Part shown: positions 1-6,329 of the stretch, piece by piece
Layout of the letters: every line of letters begins with the position of its first letter
How positions within the stretch are numbered: position 1 is the first letter of the stretch
Source: Alphaproteobacteria bacterium
GTDB lineage: Bacteria; Pseudomonadota; Alphaproteobacteria; UBA8366
Reading direction: 5' to 3'
NCBI GenBank assembly: GCA_018665505.1
Contig: JABJCS010000815.1
Coordinates: forward strand, 1 to 7,895
DNA length: 7,895 bases
Made by a program: the position numbers and the translations under genes
Notes under the pieces: generated by a model
Database searches by the model: none
What the model saw: only the letters and a program-made list of their open reading frames with translations
What the model was told of the DNA's origin: nothing

Positions 1-1
1 C

Positions 2-121
2 GGTGTTCCAAAGGCCCATTTCGGCCTATTCTTAAAGGAGTGCGAGTGGCGTTTTAACAACAGTGACCCATCAGCCCAATTATCGCAGCTAAGGCAATGG
101 GTTAGAACAAATATGGGCTAG
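2..121 (+). CDS. IS1595-family transposase, C-terminal fragment (5' end outside window)
   Basis: Frame 2 is open from the window edge to a TAG at 119-121 and encodes 39 residues. The segment FLKECEWRFNN, followed by a stretch with spaced leucines, QLRQWV and a short terminal tail, matches my recollection of the C-terminus of IS1595-family (ISSod11-like) DDE transposases. These end with a conserved EWRFN motif and a QL-x-x-L-x-x-W helix. The enzyme would cut and join the element's ends during transposition. The catalytic DDE core and the N-terminal zinc-binding part lie outside the window, so whether the copy is intact cannot be judged. The stop codon sits directly inside the terminal inverted repeat and abuts the stop codon of the truncated kinase (122-124) on the other strand. 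Confidence 0.85.
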   Translation, partial: GVPKAHFGLFLKECEWRFNNSDPSAQLSQLRQWVRTNMG

Positions 122-138
122 TTATCTGGGACAGCCCC
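119..138 (-). repeat. Terminal inverted repeat of the IS1595-family element
   Basis: On the minus strand the 20 bases read GGGGCTGTCCCAGATAACTA. They lie between the transposase stop and kinase sequence that still matches its family. The GGG start and internal CTGTCCC are plausible for an IS end. The partner repeat is outside the window, so the exact length is inferred. The repeat also supplies the last five codons and the stop codon of the interrupted kinase frame. Confidence 0.72.
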
Positions 139-1543
139 TTGATATTTTTTTGTCTTCGGCTCGTGGCGAGACGACGACTAATACGGTTTCCACGATATCG
201 CTGATTTTCAAAGGTGCGGCGTCGAAGACGAATTTACCGGCTTCCATTTTTGAGAAATCGAGAATGTCATTGATGATGCCGAGCAGGGTTTCGCTTGACC
301 GCCGCCCGGTGTGCGTCAGCTCGCTTTGCTCATTGTCGAGTTCGGTGTCCTGCAGAAGGCTCAGCGAGCCCAGCACGGCGTTTATGGGGGTGCGAATCTC
401 GTGGCTCATCATTGCCAAGAATTCCGACTTCACCGCATTGGCGGCCTCAGCCCGTTCCTTCGCTTCAAGAAGCTCCGCCTCGGCGCGTTTCTGTTCGGTA
501 ACGTCGCGGATATAGGCAATAAAAATGGGGCCTGTTGTGGTGGATTCGGCCTGAATGGAAACTTCCGCGGGAAATTCCTCGCCACTCGCACGGATGGCCG
601 GCAGCTCAATACGTGCACCTAAAACCGGACCTTCGCCGGTCTTGAGGTAGGTTTCCAAACCCTTGTGATGAGCGTCGCGAAGGCGTTCGGGAATGATTGT
701 CTCGGCGAGAGGGGCGCCGATCGCGGTTTCTCTCGAATGTCCGAATATGGCTTCGGCGGCGGGGTTGAATTCCACAATGCGACTGTGCTGATCGATTCCG
801 ATGATGGCGTCTAGTGAGGCGTCGACGATGGTGCGCGATCGTTTCTCATTTTCCGCGACTTGATCGTAAAGTGAGGAAACCCGCCGCGACATGGTATTGA
901 ATGCAGCGGCCGTCTCGGCCAATTCGTCCTTCCCATGGACTTCCAACTGATACCCGAACTCGCCTTTGGCGATCCGCCCGGACGCCTTGGTCAACTGGCG
1001 CAGTTGACGGGTCAGGTAGAGCCCGAGGCCGAACGAAAATAGAGCAACGAGGACCATCTCGACGATGGCAAGACTGATGGTATTGCGTCGTGCGCTTTCG
1101 ACCGTCGCGGTAAGCGGCGCAATGGAAAAACCGATTTCGACACGACCGAAAACCGCACCGGCTTCGGTTATCTCGGCGAAGGCGTCGTAGATTCCATCAT
1201 CCGTACTTCTGTAAGAGCTATCTGCCTTAAATGAATCCGGGATCGAATCCGATTGAGTACCGGCCTGTGCGAGCACGATATTGTCCGGTCCAAGCACACG
1301 CACATATGTTAAATCCGGATTTTCGGTCAGCTCGTTCACCAACGTATCCAAAGTCGCGAGGTCGGAGCTGATGACGGCATCTTTGGCCGCGTCGGCGAAG
1401 AGACGGGTGGTGGTGACGGCTCGCTTCGTGAGTCCATCCTCAACGGATTCGGTCAGGATCTCGATACTGTTCCAGACGAGGACGGCAAGCAGAATCGCCT
1501 CGATGAGGGCGACGCCGAGGATCGTTTTGAGACGAAATGACAT
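122..1543 (-). pseudogene. Membrane sensor histidine kinase (sensor-HAMP-PAS-HisKA), truncated by the IS insertion
   Basis: The 473-residue frame encodes a membrane-bound sensor kinase. A first membrane helix spans about residues 7-27, an extracytoplasmic sensor domain about 28-153, and a second helix about 156-178. A HAMP linker follows (about 179-231), then a PAS domain (about 235-350, ending in the DVTEQKRAE signature). A short coiled segment leads into HisKA (about 373-437) with the H-box SHEIRTP and phospho-accepting His381. Family-like sequence ends at KKIS (residue 468). The last five residues, RGCPR, and the stop are read from the IS end. The HATPase domain is missing, as are any receiver or Hpt domains of the kind commonly found after this type of HisKA, so the product cannot autophosphorylate. 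The ATG at 1543 begins 10 bases after the stop of the PhnD-like gene, indicating one operon. The ligand was probably presented by that binding protein. No good Shine-Dalgarno sequence is adjacent to the start; GGGAAG lies about 14 bases upstream, so coupling to the upstream gene is possible. Confidence 0.88.
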
Positions 1544-1553
1544 CGGCGACGCG

Positions 1554-2412
1554 TTACTTCCCTGGCGATTTAATCAAGTTGGTCAGGAGATCGATCCCAA
1601 GGGCGCGGACATCATCCCAATCTTCGTTTGCGGCGCTTTGAATGGCTTTGAAATTGATGGCTTTGAGAAGAGCTTTGCCTTCGGCGCTCGCGGAAAGGTC
1701 AATAAACGCGGCCGCAATTTTATCCCCGACATCCTTTGCAACATTCGGGTGCACCGCGAAAGCGTGAGGGGTGAACCCGTCTGTCGTCCACAGGATTTTG
1801 AGCTGTGCCCGGATTTCCGGTGCTACGTTTCCGAGGGTGCGTTGGATACCGCCACCCGCCGGAAATAGCCCTTTGGCGACGCTGCGATAAACCGAATCGT
1901 GGGAGGAGACATATTTCGCCGAAAAAGGAATTTTGTCATTCGACAATTTGGCGCGTTGCAGCACGCTAGCGGCGAAAGCGGCGGGGGCGGGGAAGGCAAT
2001 GGTGCTGCCGGACAAGTCCTTCAGGGAATTAATTGGATTGTCCTTGCGTACGACCATGATGCCGCGAATTCGTTTATCGGCCTGCCGTCCGAAAGCGCGG
2101 TAACCGGGATTCTGGCTGAAAACGGTGTAGTGATACGGGTTCATATATGAAAAGTCATAGTTTCCGGCAGCAAGCTGCTTTTCGAATGCGGGGATGTTCT
2201 TCGCCGTGCGAAAGGACAAGGTGTAACCGGATTTCGCCGATACATGCTTTAATATTGGTGTCCAAAGGCGCGCCAACTTACTCGCGGCTTGCTGAGGAAC
2301 AATGCCGAAAGAGTATGTTTTTTTTCGTATCGGCAAGGGAACTACCGGTCGCTGAAATCGCAATTGCGAGTCCGATAGCGGTGCCTATCATGCGTTGGCG
2401 ATTGGTATTCAT
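1554..2412 (-). pseudogene. PhnD-like phosphate/phosphite/phosphonate periplasmic binding protein, frameshifted at an A8 tract
   Basis: The mature part closely fits PhnD-type binding proteins: FGIVPQQ start, YDFSYMNPYHY, GYRAFGR, VVRKDNPI, AFPAPAAFAASVL, YVSSHDSVYRSVA, LFPAGGG and LWTTDGFTPHAFAVHP. The gene should start at ATG 2412, which has a good ribosome site (GGAG, 6-7 bases upstream). It encodes a signal peptide, MNTNRQRMIGTAIGLAIAIS..., with likely cleavage after SSLA (residue 27). In this sequence eight A residues (T-run 2318-2325 on the plus strand) put the signal peptide one base out of frame with the mature domain. Seven A's would give a continuous 285-residue protein reading ADTKKTYSFGIVPQQ. 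A TTG at 2363 opens the mature frame, but it is internal to the signal peptide and gives no export signal. No permease or ATPase gene is adjacent, and a kinase follows 10 bases later, so the protein is more likely a ligand sensor than a transport component. The lesion could be a real mutation, a slippage site or a sequencing error. Confidence 0.85.
2318..2325 (-). other. A8 homopolymer causing the frameshift in the PhnD-like gene
   Basis: Eight consecutive T's on the plus strand (A8 on the coding strand) lie just after the signal peptide cleavage site. Deleting one base joins the signal peptide frame to the mature frame with no residue out of place. Runs of this length are prone to replication or transcription slippage and to basecalling error. 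Confidence 0.85.
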
Positions 2413-2556
2413 TCGTATCTCCTACGGCCGTCCGAATAGTGTTGGCAATATCTGCATTCATGAGTGCAAGGTCGGCGTCAGCCGTAAATGATATTGAATG
2501 CGTTACTATGACGACGATATCTGAATTACCTTACAGCAACATTAGCGCACAATGAA
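2413..2556. promoter_or_regulatory. Divergent intergenic region between the PhnD-like gene and the response regulator
   Basis: These 144 bases separate two divergently read signalling genes, so promoters for both must lie here. I could not assign convincing -35/-10 boxes. Visible structure includes a 16-base near-palindrome at 2453-2468 and a 7-bp inverted pair, CAATATC (2446-2452) and GATATTG (2490-2496). The PhnD-side ribosome site (GGAG on the minus strand near 2418-2422) is clear. The regulator side has no obvious Shine-Dalgarno sequence. Confidence 0.5.
2453..2468. promoter_or_regulatory. Near-perfect 16-base palindrome, possible operator
   Basis: TGCATTCATGAGTGCA differs from its own reverse complement only at one symmetric pair of positions. 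It is centred in the divergent gap, about 50 bases from the binding-protein start and 90 from the regulator start, where a dimeric transcription factor could act on both. The neighbouring response regulator has no DNA-binding domain, so the factor would be encoded elsewhere. Chance occurrence is possible. Confidence 0.3.
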
Positions 2557-2970
2557 ATGACCGCAGATCCGTCCAGAGAAAAACCCAAAGCGCTCTTGAT
2601 TGAGGACGATCCCGTGTTCCGGCAGATCGTGATGATCTCGCTAGCCAAGCGCGGTTACGACGTTGTCGAAGCCGTGAGCTTCGAAGAAGGACTCGATATT
2701 ATCGAGAATGTCTCGCTGTCATTCGTGATGACAGACATCTTCATGGAAGGGATGGGTGGGATCGCCGGCATCCAAGTCTTGAAGGGAAAGTTTCCTAATC
2801 TCCCGGTGATCGCGATTTCCGGCGGCTGGGCTGAGTTGGATCCGGACGATGCGATAGCGGCAGCACAGAAGATCGGTGCGGATGCGGGCGTGAAAAAACC
2901 GATCAGTGCGATTGATTTCGATGCGGCGCTCAAGCAAATCGGTCGGGGCGCTCCCGTCACATCCTTCTGA
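2557..2970 (+). CDS. Single-domain response regulator (CheY-like receiver)
   Basis: The 137-residue protein is a stand-alone receiver domain. It shows the acidic pocket residues E16-D17-D18 (LLIEDDPVF), the phospho-accepting Asp60 (VMTDIFMEG), the switch Ser89 (AISGG) and the Lys114-Pro115 pair (VKKPIS). All the residues needed for phosphorylation are present and the gene is intact. There is no output domain, so it would act by protein contact or as a phosphorelay intermediate. Its divergent position beside the binding protein and kinase suggests it took phosphate from that kinase. With the kinase broken it may now be orphaned, or be served by another kinase. The ATG at 2557 is the only workable start: the in-frame ATG at 2488 reaches a stop after seven codons. 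The start lacks a clear Shine-Dalgarno sequence and overlaps a three-codon frame, ATGAAATGA, at 2552-2560. Confidence 0.93.
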   Translation: MTADPSREKPKALLIEDDPVFRQIVMISLAKRGYDVVEAVSFEEGLDIIENVSLSFVMTDIFMEGMGGIAGIQVLKGKFPNLPVIAISGGWAELDPDDAIAAAQKIGADAGVKKPISAIDFDAALKQIGRGAPVTSF

Positions 2971-3018
2971 TAAATAGAGATTGCGGAAGGTCGGCCCTCG
3001 AATTGACCGGGGGGCGTG

Positions 3019-3044
3019 TTATTTCTTGTTCCGACAAGAGATAA
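3019..3044. promoter_or_regulatory. 11-bp AU-rich inverted repeat upstream of the TLP1-like gene
   Basis: TTATTTCTTGT (3019-3029) and ACAAGAGATAA (3034-3044) pair over all 11 positions, with one G-U pair and a 4-base TCCG loop. The structure lies 49 bases after the response regulator stop and ends 22 bases before the thiolase-like start. It has no following U-run and is not GC-rich, so it is a poor intrinsic terminator. It fits an operator for a dimeric repressor, or an mRNA leader hairpin next to the ribosome site (GAAGGA, 3053-3058). Which of these applies is inference. Confidence 0.5.
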
Positions 3045-3066
3045 ACAGTGATGAAGGAACACATCC

Positions 3067-4581
3067 ATGGCTGTCGATGACCGTACTCCGATCTTCATAG
3101 GCGTCGCGCAAGTAGAACAACGCGAAGACGATCCGAGCGTCGCGAAAGAACCGCTCGATTTGATGGTCGAAGCGGTTCGAGCGGCAGGTGAAGATTGCGG
3201 CAATCCGAAGGTCTTGGAATTGGCGGACTCGGTGCGCGTGATACGAGGCATCTGGGGCTACGGTAATCCCGCTCGCCAAGTTGCTGAACGCATCGGGGCC
3301 AGTGGGGCGGAGACCGGGCTCACGTCGCTTGGCGGCAACTATGTGCAATCGATGACCAATCGAAGTTTCCTCGATATCCAAAGCGGCAAAAATGAAATTG
3401 TCATTGTCACCGGTGGAGAATGCGGACGCACTCAAGGCCGCGCACGTAAGGCCGGCCTCGAACTCGACTGGAATCCATTGACCCGGGAGCCAGGCGCCAG
3501 TCCGACGACACGGGATGACGGTGCCGCGCCGGATATGTTTCTCGGCAGCAGTAAAGTCACCCGCCACGAAGCGGAGACGCGTCGAGGCATCCAATTTCCC
3601 ATCCAATTCTATCCGATGTTCGAGACTGCTTTGCGCTACGCCAATGGTGAGAGCGTCGATGGGCACTTGAAGCGCGTCTCGGAGCTTTGGGCCGGATTCA
3701 ACCGGGTGGCCGTCGATAATCCCAACGCCTGGATTCGCAAACCGTTGAGTGCGGAGGAAATCCGCACGCCATCTCCGTCGAACCGGCCGGTCTCATACCC
3801 TTATACGAAACTGATGAATTCGAACAACAGCGTCGATCAGGGCGCGGCATTGATTCTGACTTCTGTCGGCAAGGCGCGGGAACTCGGCATTGCGGAAGAT
3901 CGTTGGGTCTATCCGCATGCGGGGACGGAGGCCTGGGATCATCTCTATGTATCAGAGCGTGACAATCTCCACTCCTCGCCGGCGATACGTCTCACGGCCG
4001 CTAAGCTGTTCGAGCTGACCGGTTTCGGTGTCGACGATATGGATCATGTCGACCTCTACAGTTGCTTTCCCGCGGCGGTTCAGGTCTCCGCGAACGAGAT
4101 CGGCCTCTCACAGGACCGTCCGCTGACAGTGACAGGCGGCCTGACTTTTGCCGGTGGACCGCTCAACAATTATGTCATGCACTCGGTGGCAAGGACCGTG
4201 GACCTTCTGCGCGAAAAGCCGGGCAGTAAGGGCTTGGTGACCGCGAATGGCGGATTGCTGACCAAGCATGCGCTTTGCATTTATTCGACGGATGCACCTG
4301 AAAAGCCCTTCGCCTGGGCCAACCTGCAGGACGAGGTCGACGCCATGCCGCGCCGCGAAGTGGCTGAAGAACACGACGGAAGTGCGACGATAGAAACCTA
4401 TGTCGTCATGTACGACGCCGACGCACAGCCGAGCACGGCGCACGCCGCTTGTCTCTTAGACGATGGCCGACGGACCTGGGCTAATATCGTCGATCGGGAC
4501 ACCGTCGCTGCAATGACGAGGGAAGAGTACTGCGGTCGCTCCGGGAAAATTGACGGTGCCGGCGGCTTGACCCTCCAATAG
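3067..4581 (+). CDS. Thiolase-like protein, TLP1/SCP2-thiolase type with extra C-terminal domain
   Basis: This 504-residue protein has the two-half thiolase fold followed by an extra segment from about residue 425, as in type-1 thiolase-like proteins (often annotated acetyl-CoA acetyltransferase). A normal thiolase is about 390-400 residues. Family-like marks are IFIGVAQVEQRE near the N-terminus, SWELWAGFNRVA-like text around 205-215 (here SELWAGFNRVA), PYTKLMNS (245-252) and TANGGLLTKHA (392-402). Catalytic motifs are altered. The NxxCxSG nucleophile site is GGNYVQSM (89-96) with no cysteine, the NEAFA site is LYSCFP (330-335), the GHP site is GGP (363-365), and the CxG site is NGG. Ordinary thiolysis is therefore unlikely; acyl-CoA binding or a different CoA-ester reaction is more plausible. 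The ATG at 3067 has GAAGGA nine bases upstream. The gene is convergent with the amidohydrolase, 13 bases away, and probably serves the same pathway. Confidence 0.88.
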   Translation: MAVDDRTPIFIGVAQVEQREDDPSVAKEPLDLMVEAVRAAGEDCGNPKVLELADSVRVIRGIWGYGNPARQVAERIGASGAETGLTSLGGNYVQSMTNRSFLDIQSGKNEIVIVTGGECGRTQGRARKAGLELDWNPLTREPGASPTTRDDGAAPDMFLGSSKVTRHEAETRRGIQFPIQFYPMFETALRYANGESVDGHLKRVSELWAGFNRVAVDNPNAWIRKPLSAEEIRTPSPSNRPVSYPYTKLMNSNNSVDQGAALILTSVGKARELGIAEDRWVYPHAGTEAWDHLYVSERDNLHSSPAIRLTAAKLFELTGFGVDDMDHVDLYSCFPAAVQVSANEIGLSQDRPLTVTGGLTFAGGPLNNYVMHSVARTVDLLREKPGSKGLVTANGGLLTKHALCIYSTDAPEKPFAWANLQDEVDAMPRREVAEEHDGSATIETYVVMYDADAQPSTAHAACLLDDGRRTWANIVDRDTVAAMTREEYCGRSGKIDGAGGLTLQ

Positions 4582-4594
4582 CGCGAACCTCCGA

Positions 4595-5806
4595 TTAGCT
4601 CCGGTTCGGATAATCCGGCAGATCGAAACCGAACATCCGTTTCGCGTTGAGGCCGAGAATCTTCGCGCGCTGGTCGTCGTTCATCTTCTGCATGGTGCGT
4701 TCGATGGCGGCGGCGGAGTGAGGCCAGGTTCCTTCATGATGGGGGTAATCATTCGCCCACATAAAATTATCCCAAAGGTTATACTCCTCTGCCAGAAGGA
4801 GGCCCGCCGGGTCTTCTTGGAAACTGGCGGCACCGTTGGAGCGGAAATAGTCACTCGGCAGGCCTTGGAGTTTCGGGCGAACCCAGAAATGATGTTTCTT
4901 GTATGCCTCGTCCATAGCGTCGAGCACCCAGGGTACCCAGCCAATACCGGCCTCGATCAGAGCAAACTGAATTTTCGGGAAGCGTTCCAAGACACCGGAT
5001 GAGCAGAGGTTCGCCAACGGCTCGATGGTCGGAGAGAGCGAGTGCGTCACGTAATTGATGACGGCACCTCCATTACCCTTGGACGCCCGCGGATCGCGTC
5101 CGGTGGAGACATGGAAGGTGATCGGCAGGCCGGTCTCTTCGATCAGTGCCCACATCTTGTCGAAAACCGGCAAGTTGTAATTATCATGGTCGACATCATG
5201 CGCGCCGAAGATAGGTTTGCAGGGCAACGTCAGGCCGCGGAAACCCAAGGCAGCAACCCTTTTGATTTCCGCCATCGACCCGTCGAGATCGCCGGTCGCG
5301 ATGGCCGCTAAGGGAGAGACGATGTCGTTGTGATCGCCGAATTCCTCCCAGGCCCACTCGTTCCATACCTTGCATTGCGCCATAGCGAAGACCGGATCCG
5401 GCGTCGCCCACATGGCGAGGCCTTTGTTCGGGAACATGATCTCGCCATCGATCCCGTCATATCGATTATCTTCGAGGCGGCCCTCGACGGTAGCGCCCGC
5501 CTTGCCGCGCACGCCATCTTCGCCCAGCATTTTGAAGTCGAAGACTTTAGACGGGCGATAGCCTTCCGTGATGCGCCATTTGCCGCCTTTGTCATCGACT
5601 TCCACGCGCGGAATGCGATCTAGGTATTTCTTGTCGATGCGCTTCTCCCACAGATCGAACGGTTCGTTCGCATGGGTATCGGCGGAAATCATCAGATACT
5701 TGTCCGGATCGTCGCGCCGCGCAGTGCGCTTCCAGCCCTCAGGGCCGGGCGTCTCACGTCGCCACTGATTTTCCGCATTGGTTTCGTATTTGGGCTGTTC
5801 GGACAT
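4595..5806 (-). CDS. Amidohydrolase-2 family TIM-barrel metal-dependent hydrolase/decarboxylase
   Basis: The 403-residue protein fits the amidohydrolase-2 (ACMSD/resorcylate decarboxylase-like) family. Candidate metal or catalytic residues are Asp43 and His45 (ISADTHANEP), His232 (PITFHVSTG), Glu285 (LIEAGIGWVPW) and Asp353 (MWANDYPHHEGTWP). The late LGLNAKRMFGFD motif is the usual C-terminal helix of the family. These enzymes hydrolyse or decarboxylate small, often aromatic or cyclic, acids in the cytoplasm. The actual substrate cannot be read from the sequence. The first metal motif is DxH where many relatives have HxH. The start at 5806 is well supported by AGGAGG eight bases or so upstream. 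It is the last gene of a minus-strand operon with the DUF35 and Ltp2-like genes, although the 76-base gap may hold its own promoter. Confidence 0.9.
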   Translation of the reverse strand: MSEQPKYETNAENQWRRETPGPEGWKRTARRDDPDKYLMISADTHANEPFDLWEKRIDKKYLDRIPRVEVDDKGGKWRITEGYRPSKVFDFKMLGEDGVRGKAGATVEGRLEDNRYDGIDGEIMFPNKGLAMWATPDPVFAMAQCKVWNEWAWEEFGDHNDIVSPLAAIATGDLDGSMAEIKRVAALGFRGLTLPCKPIFGAHDVDHDNYNLPVFDKMWALIEETGLPITFHVSTGRDPRASKGNGGAVINYVTHSLSPTIEPLANLCSSGVLERFPKIQFALIEAGIGWVPWVLDAMDEAYKKHHFWVRPKLQGLPSDYFRSNGAASFQEDPAGLLLAEEYNLWDNFMWANDYPHHEGTWPHSAAAIERTMQKMNDDQRAKILGLNAKRMFGFDLPDYPNRS

Positions 5807-5824
5807 TGTACTTTCCTCCTGCCA

Positions 5825-5851
5825 CTCACCCGTCGGCAGGCTCAGGGTGAG
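5825..5851. repeat. Short dispersed-repeat-like palindrome (CCCTGAGCCTG...GGG type)
   Basis: CTCACCC (5825-5831) and GGGTGAG (5845-5851) form a 7-bp stem around a 13-base loop. On the minus strand the core reads CCCTGAGCCTGCCGACGGG. It is two bases from the CCCTGAGCCTGTCGAAGGG core that I recall as a very common intergenic dispersed repeat in many Proteobacteria. It lies between the DUF35 and amidohydrolase genes, where it could stabilise or trim the operon transcript. The identification is by memory of the motif. Confidence 0.6.
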
Positions 5852-5882
5852 GATTTGTATGCACTATTTTCCAAGCAAAGCT

Positions 5883-6329
5883 CTATTCCGCCGCCACGCG
5901 CCACTGCACCAGCGTATAGGGCGGCTCGGCATCGTCATGGGGCTCGAATACCGCTTCGACCTTGGAGCCTATCACGACCTTCTGATGCGGGTCGCCCAAT
6001 AGGTTGCCGATCATGCGGACGTTTCCGGCCTGCGGCAGTTCGACCAGCACCACGAGATAGGGACCCTGGTCCTTGAGCGCGGGATGCACCGGATGCCAGG
6101 GGCGTTCCCAACTGTAAATCCTGCCGCTGGGTTCGATCTGTTCCCAGGTCATGTTGAACGATCGGCAGTTATGGCAAACCCATTCCGGGCCCCACTGCCA
6201 GGTGCTGCAATCGCCGCATTTCTGAACCATCAGCTCGCCGCGTCGGGTCGCTTCCCAATAATTCTTATCGAGACCGTCTCCTTGCGGGACCGGGATCGGC
6301 ATGCCTTCGGGCAAATAACTCTCGCTCAT
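5883..6329 (-). CDS. DUF35 zinc-ribbon/OB-fold protein, partner of the Ltp2-like protein
   Basis: The 148-residue protein has an N-terminal helix region (about 20-33, NYWEATRRGELMVQKC). A rubredoxin-like zinc ribbon follows with Cys38-x2-Cys41 and Cys52-x2-Cys55, then an OB-fold (about 60-148) with the typical SGRIYSWERPWHPVHPAL and GPYLVVLVELP strands. Proteins of this type bind thiolase-fold partners and are often needed for their activity, as with ChsH2-DUF35 and Ltp2 in steroid side-chain degradation. Its ATG (6329-6327) overlaps the stop of the Ltp2-like gene by four bases (ATGA), and a GGAGG lies in the end of that gene, so the two are probably translated together and form one complex. 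All four zinc cysteines are present. The CoA ester it would help to process is not known. Confidence 0.92.
   Translation of the reverse strand: MSESYLPEGMPIPVPQGDGLDKNYWEATRRGELMVQKCGDCSTWQWGPEWVCHNCRSFNMTWEQIEPSGRIYSWERPWHPVHPALKDQGPYLVVLVELPQAGNVRMIGNLLGDPHQKVVIGSKVEAVFEPHDDAEPPYTLVQWRVAAE

Larger units (their letters stand above)
1..138 (+). mobile_element. Right-hand end of an IS1595-family insertion sequence (partial)
   Basis: The first 138 bases hold the 3' end of a transposase gene (stop at 119-121) followed at once by a sequence that reads GGGGCTGTCCCAGATAACTA on the minus strand, which fits an IS terminal inverted repeat. The histidine kinase reading frame that runs leftward from 1543 loses family resemblance exactly at this point, which places the element's outer edge at about 138. 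IS1595 elements usually make 8-bp target duplications, so bases 139-146 (TTGATATT) are the predicted duplication. The second copy, the other inverted repeat and most of the transposase lie left of the window. The family call rests on the transposase C-terminus. The exact edge is uncertain by one or two bases. Confidence 0.82.

Noticed and set aside
1281..1868. 195-codon plus-strand open frame spanning the kinase start and the end of the binding-protein gene
   Set aside because: It runs antisense across two recognisable genes and their junction, and its translation shows no domain-like pattern.
2326..2363. TTG 2363 as the true start of the PhnD-like protein
   Set aside because: It lies inside the signal peptide coding region, gives a proline/arginine-rich leader with no export signal, and lacks a ribosome site. 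ATG 2412 has both a ribosome site and a signal peptide.
2495..2523. Sigma-70 promoter for the response regulator (TTGAAT, 17 bases, TATCTG)
   Set aside because: The spacing is right, but the -10 box matches only three of six consensus bases, which is too weak to call.
2655..3251. 198-codon minus-strand open frame opposite the receiver and the TLP1-like start
   Set aside because: It covers an intact receiver on the other strand plus the intergenic gap. The composition is serine-rich antisense sequence.
3019..3666. 215-codon minus-strand open frame opposite the thiolase-like gene
   Set aside because: It is antisense to conserved thiolase-fold sequence, and its stop lies in the hairpin. No family features are visible.
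4582..4620. Bidirectional terminator between the convergent TLP1-like and amidohydrolase genes
   Set aside because: The gap is only 13 bases. The CCGG...CCGG symmetry nearby is short, lies within the amidohydrolase end and has no U-run, so I could not support it.
5672..6076. 134-codon plus-strand open frame across the amidohydrolase/DUF35 gap
   Set aside because: It is antisense to two well-supported genes and rich in Arg/Pro, as expected from reverse reading of GC-rich codons.
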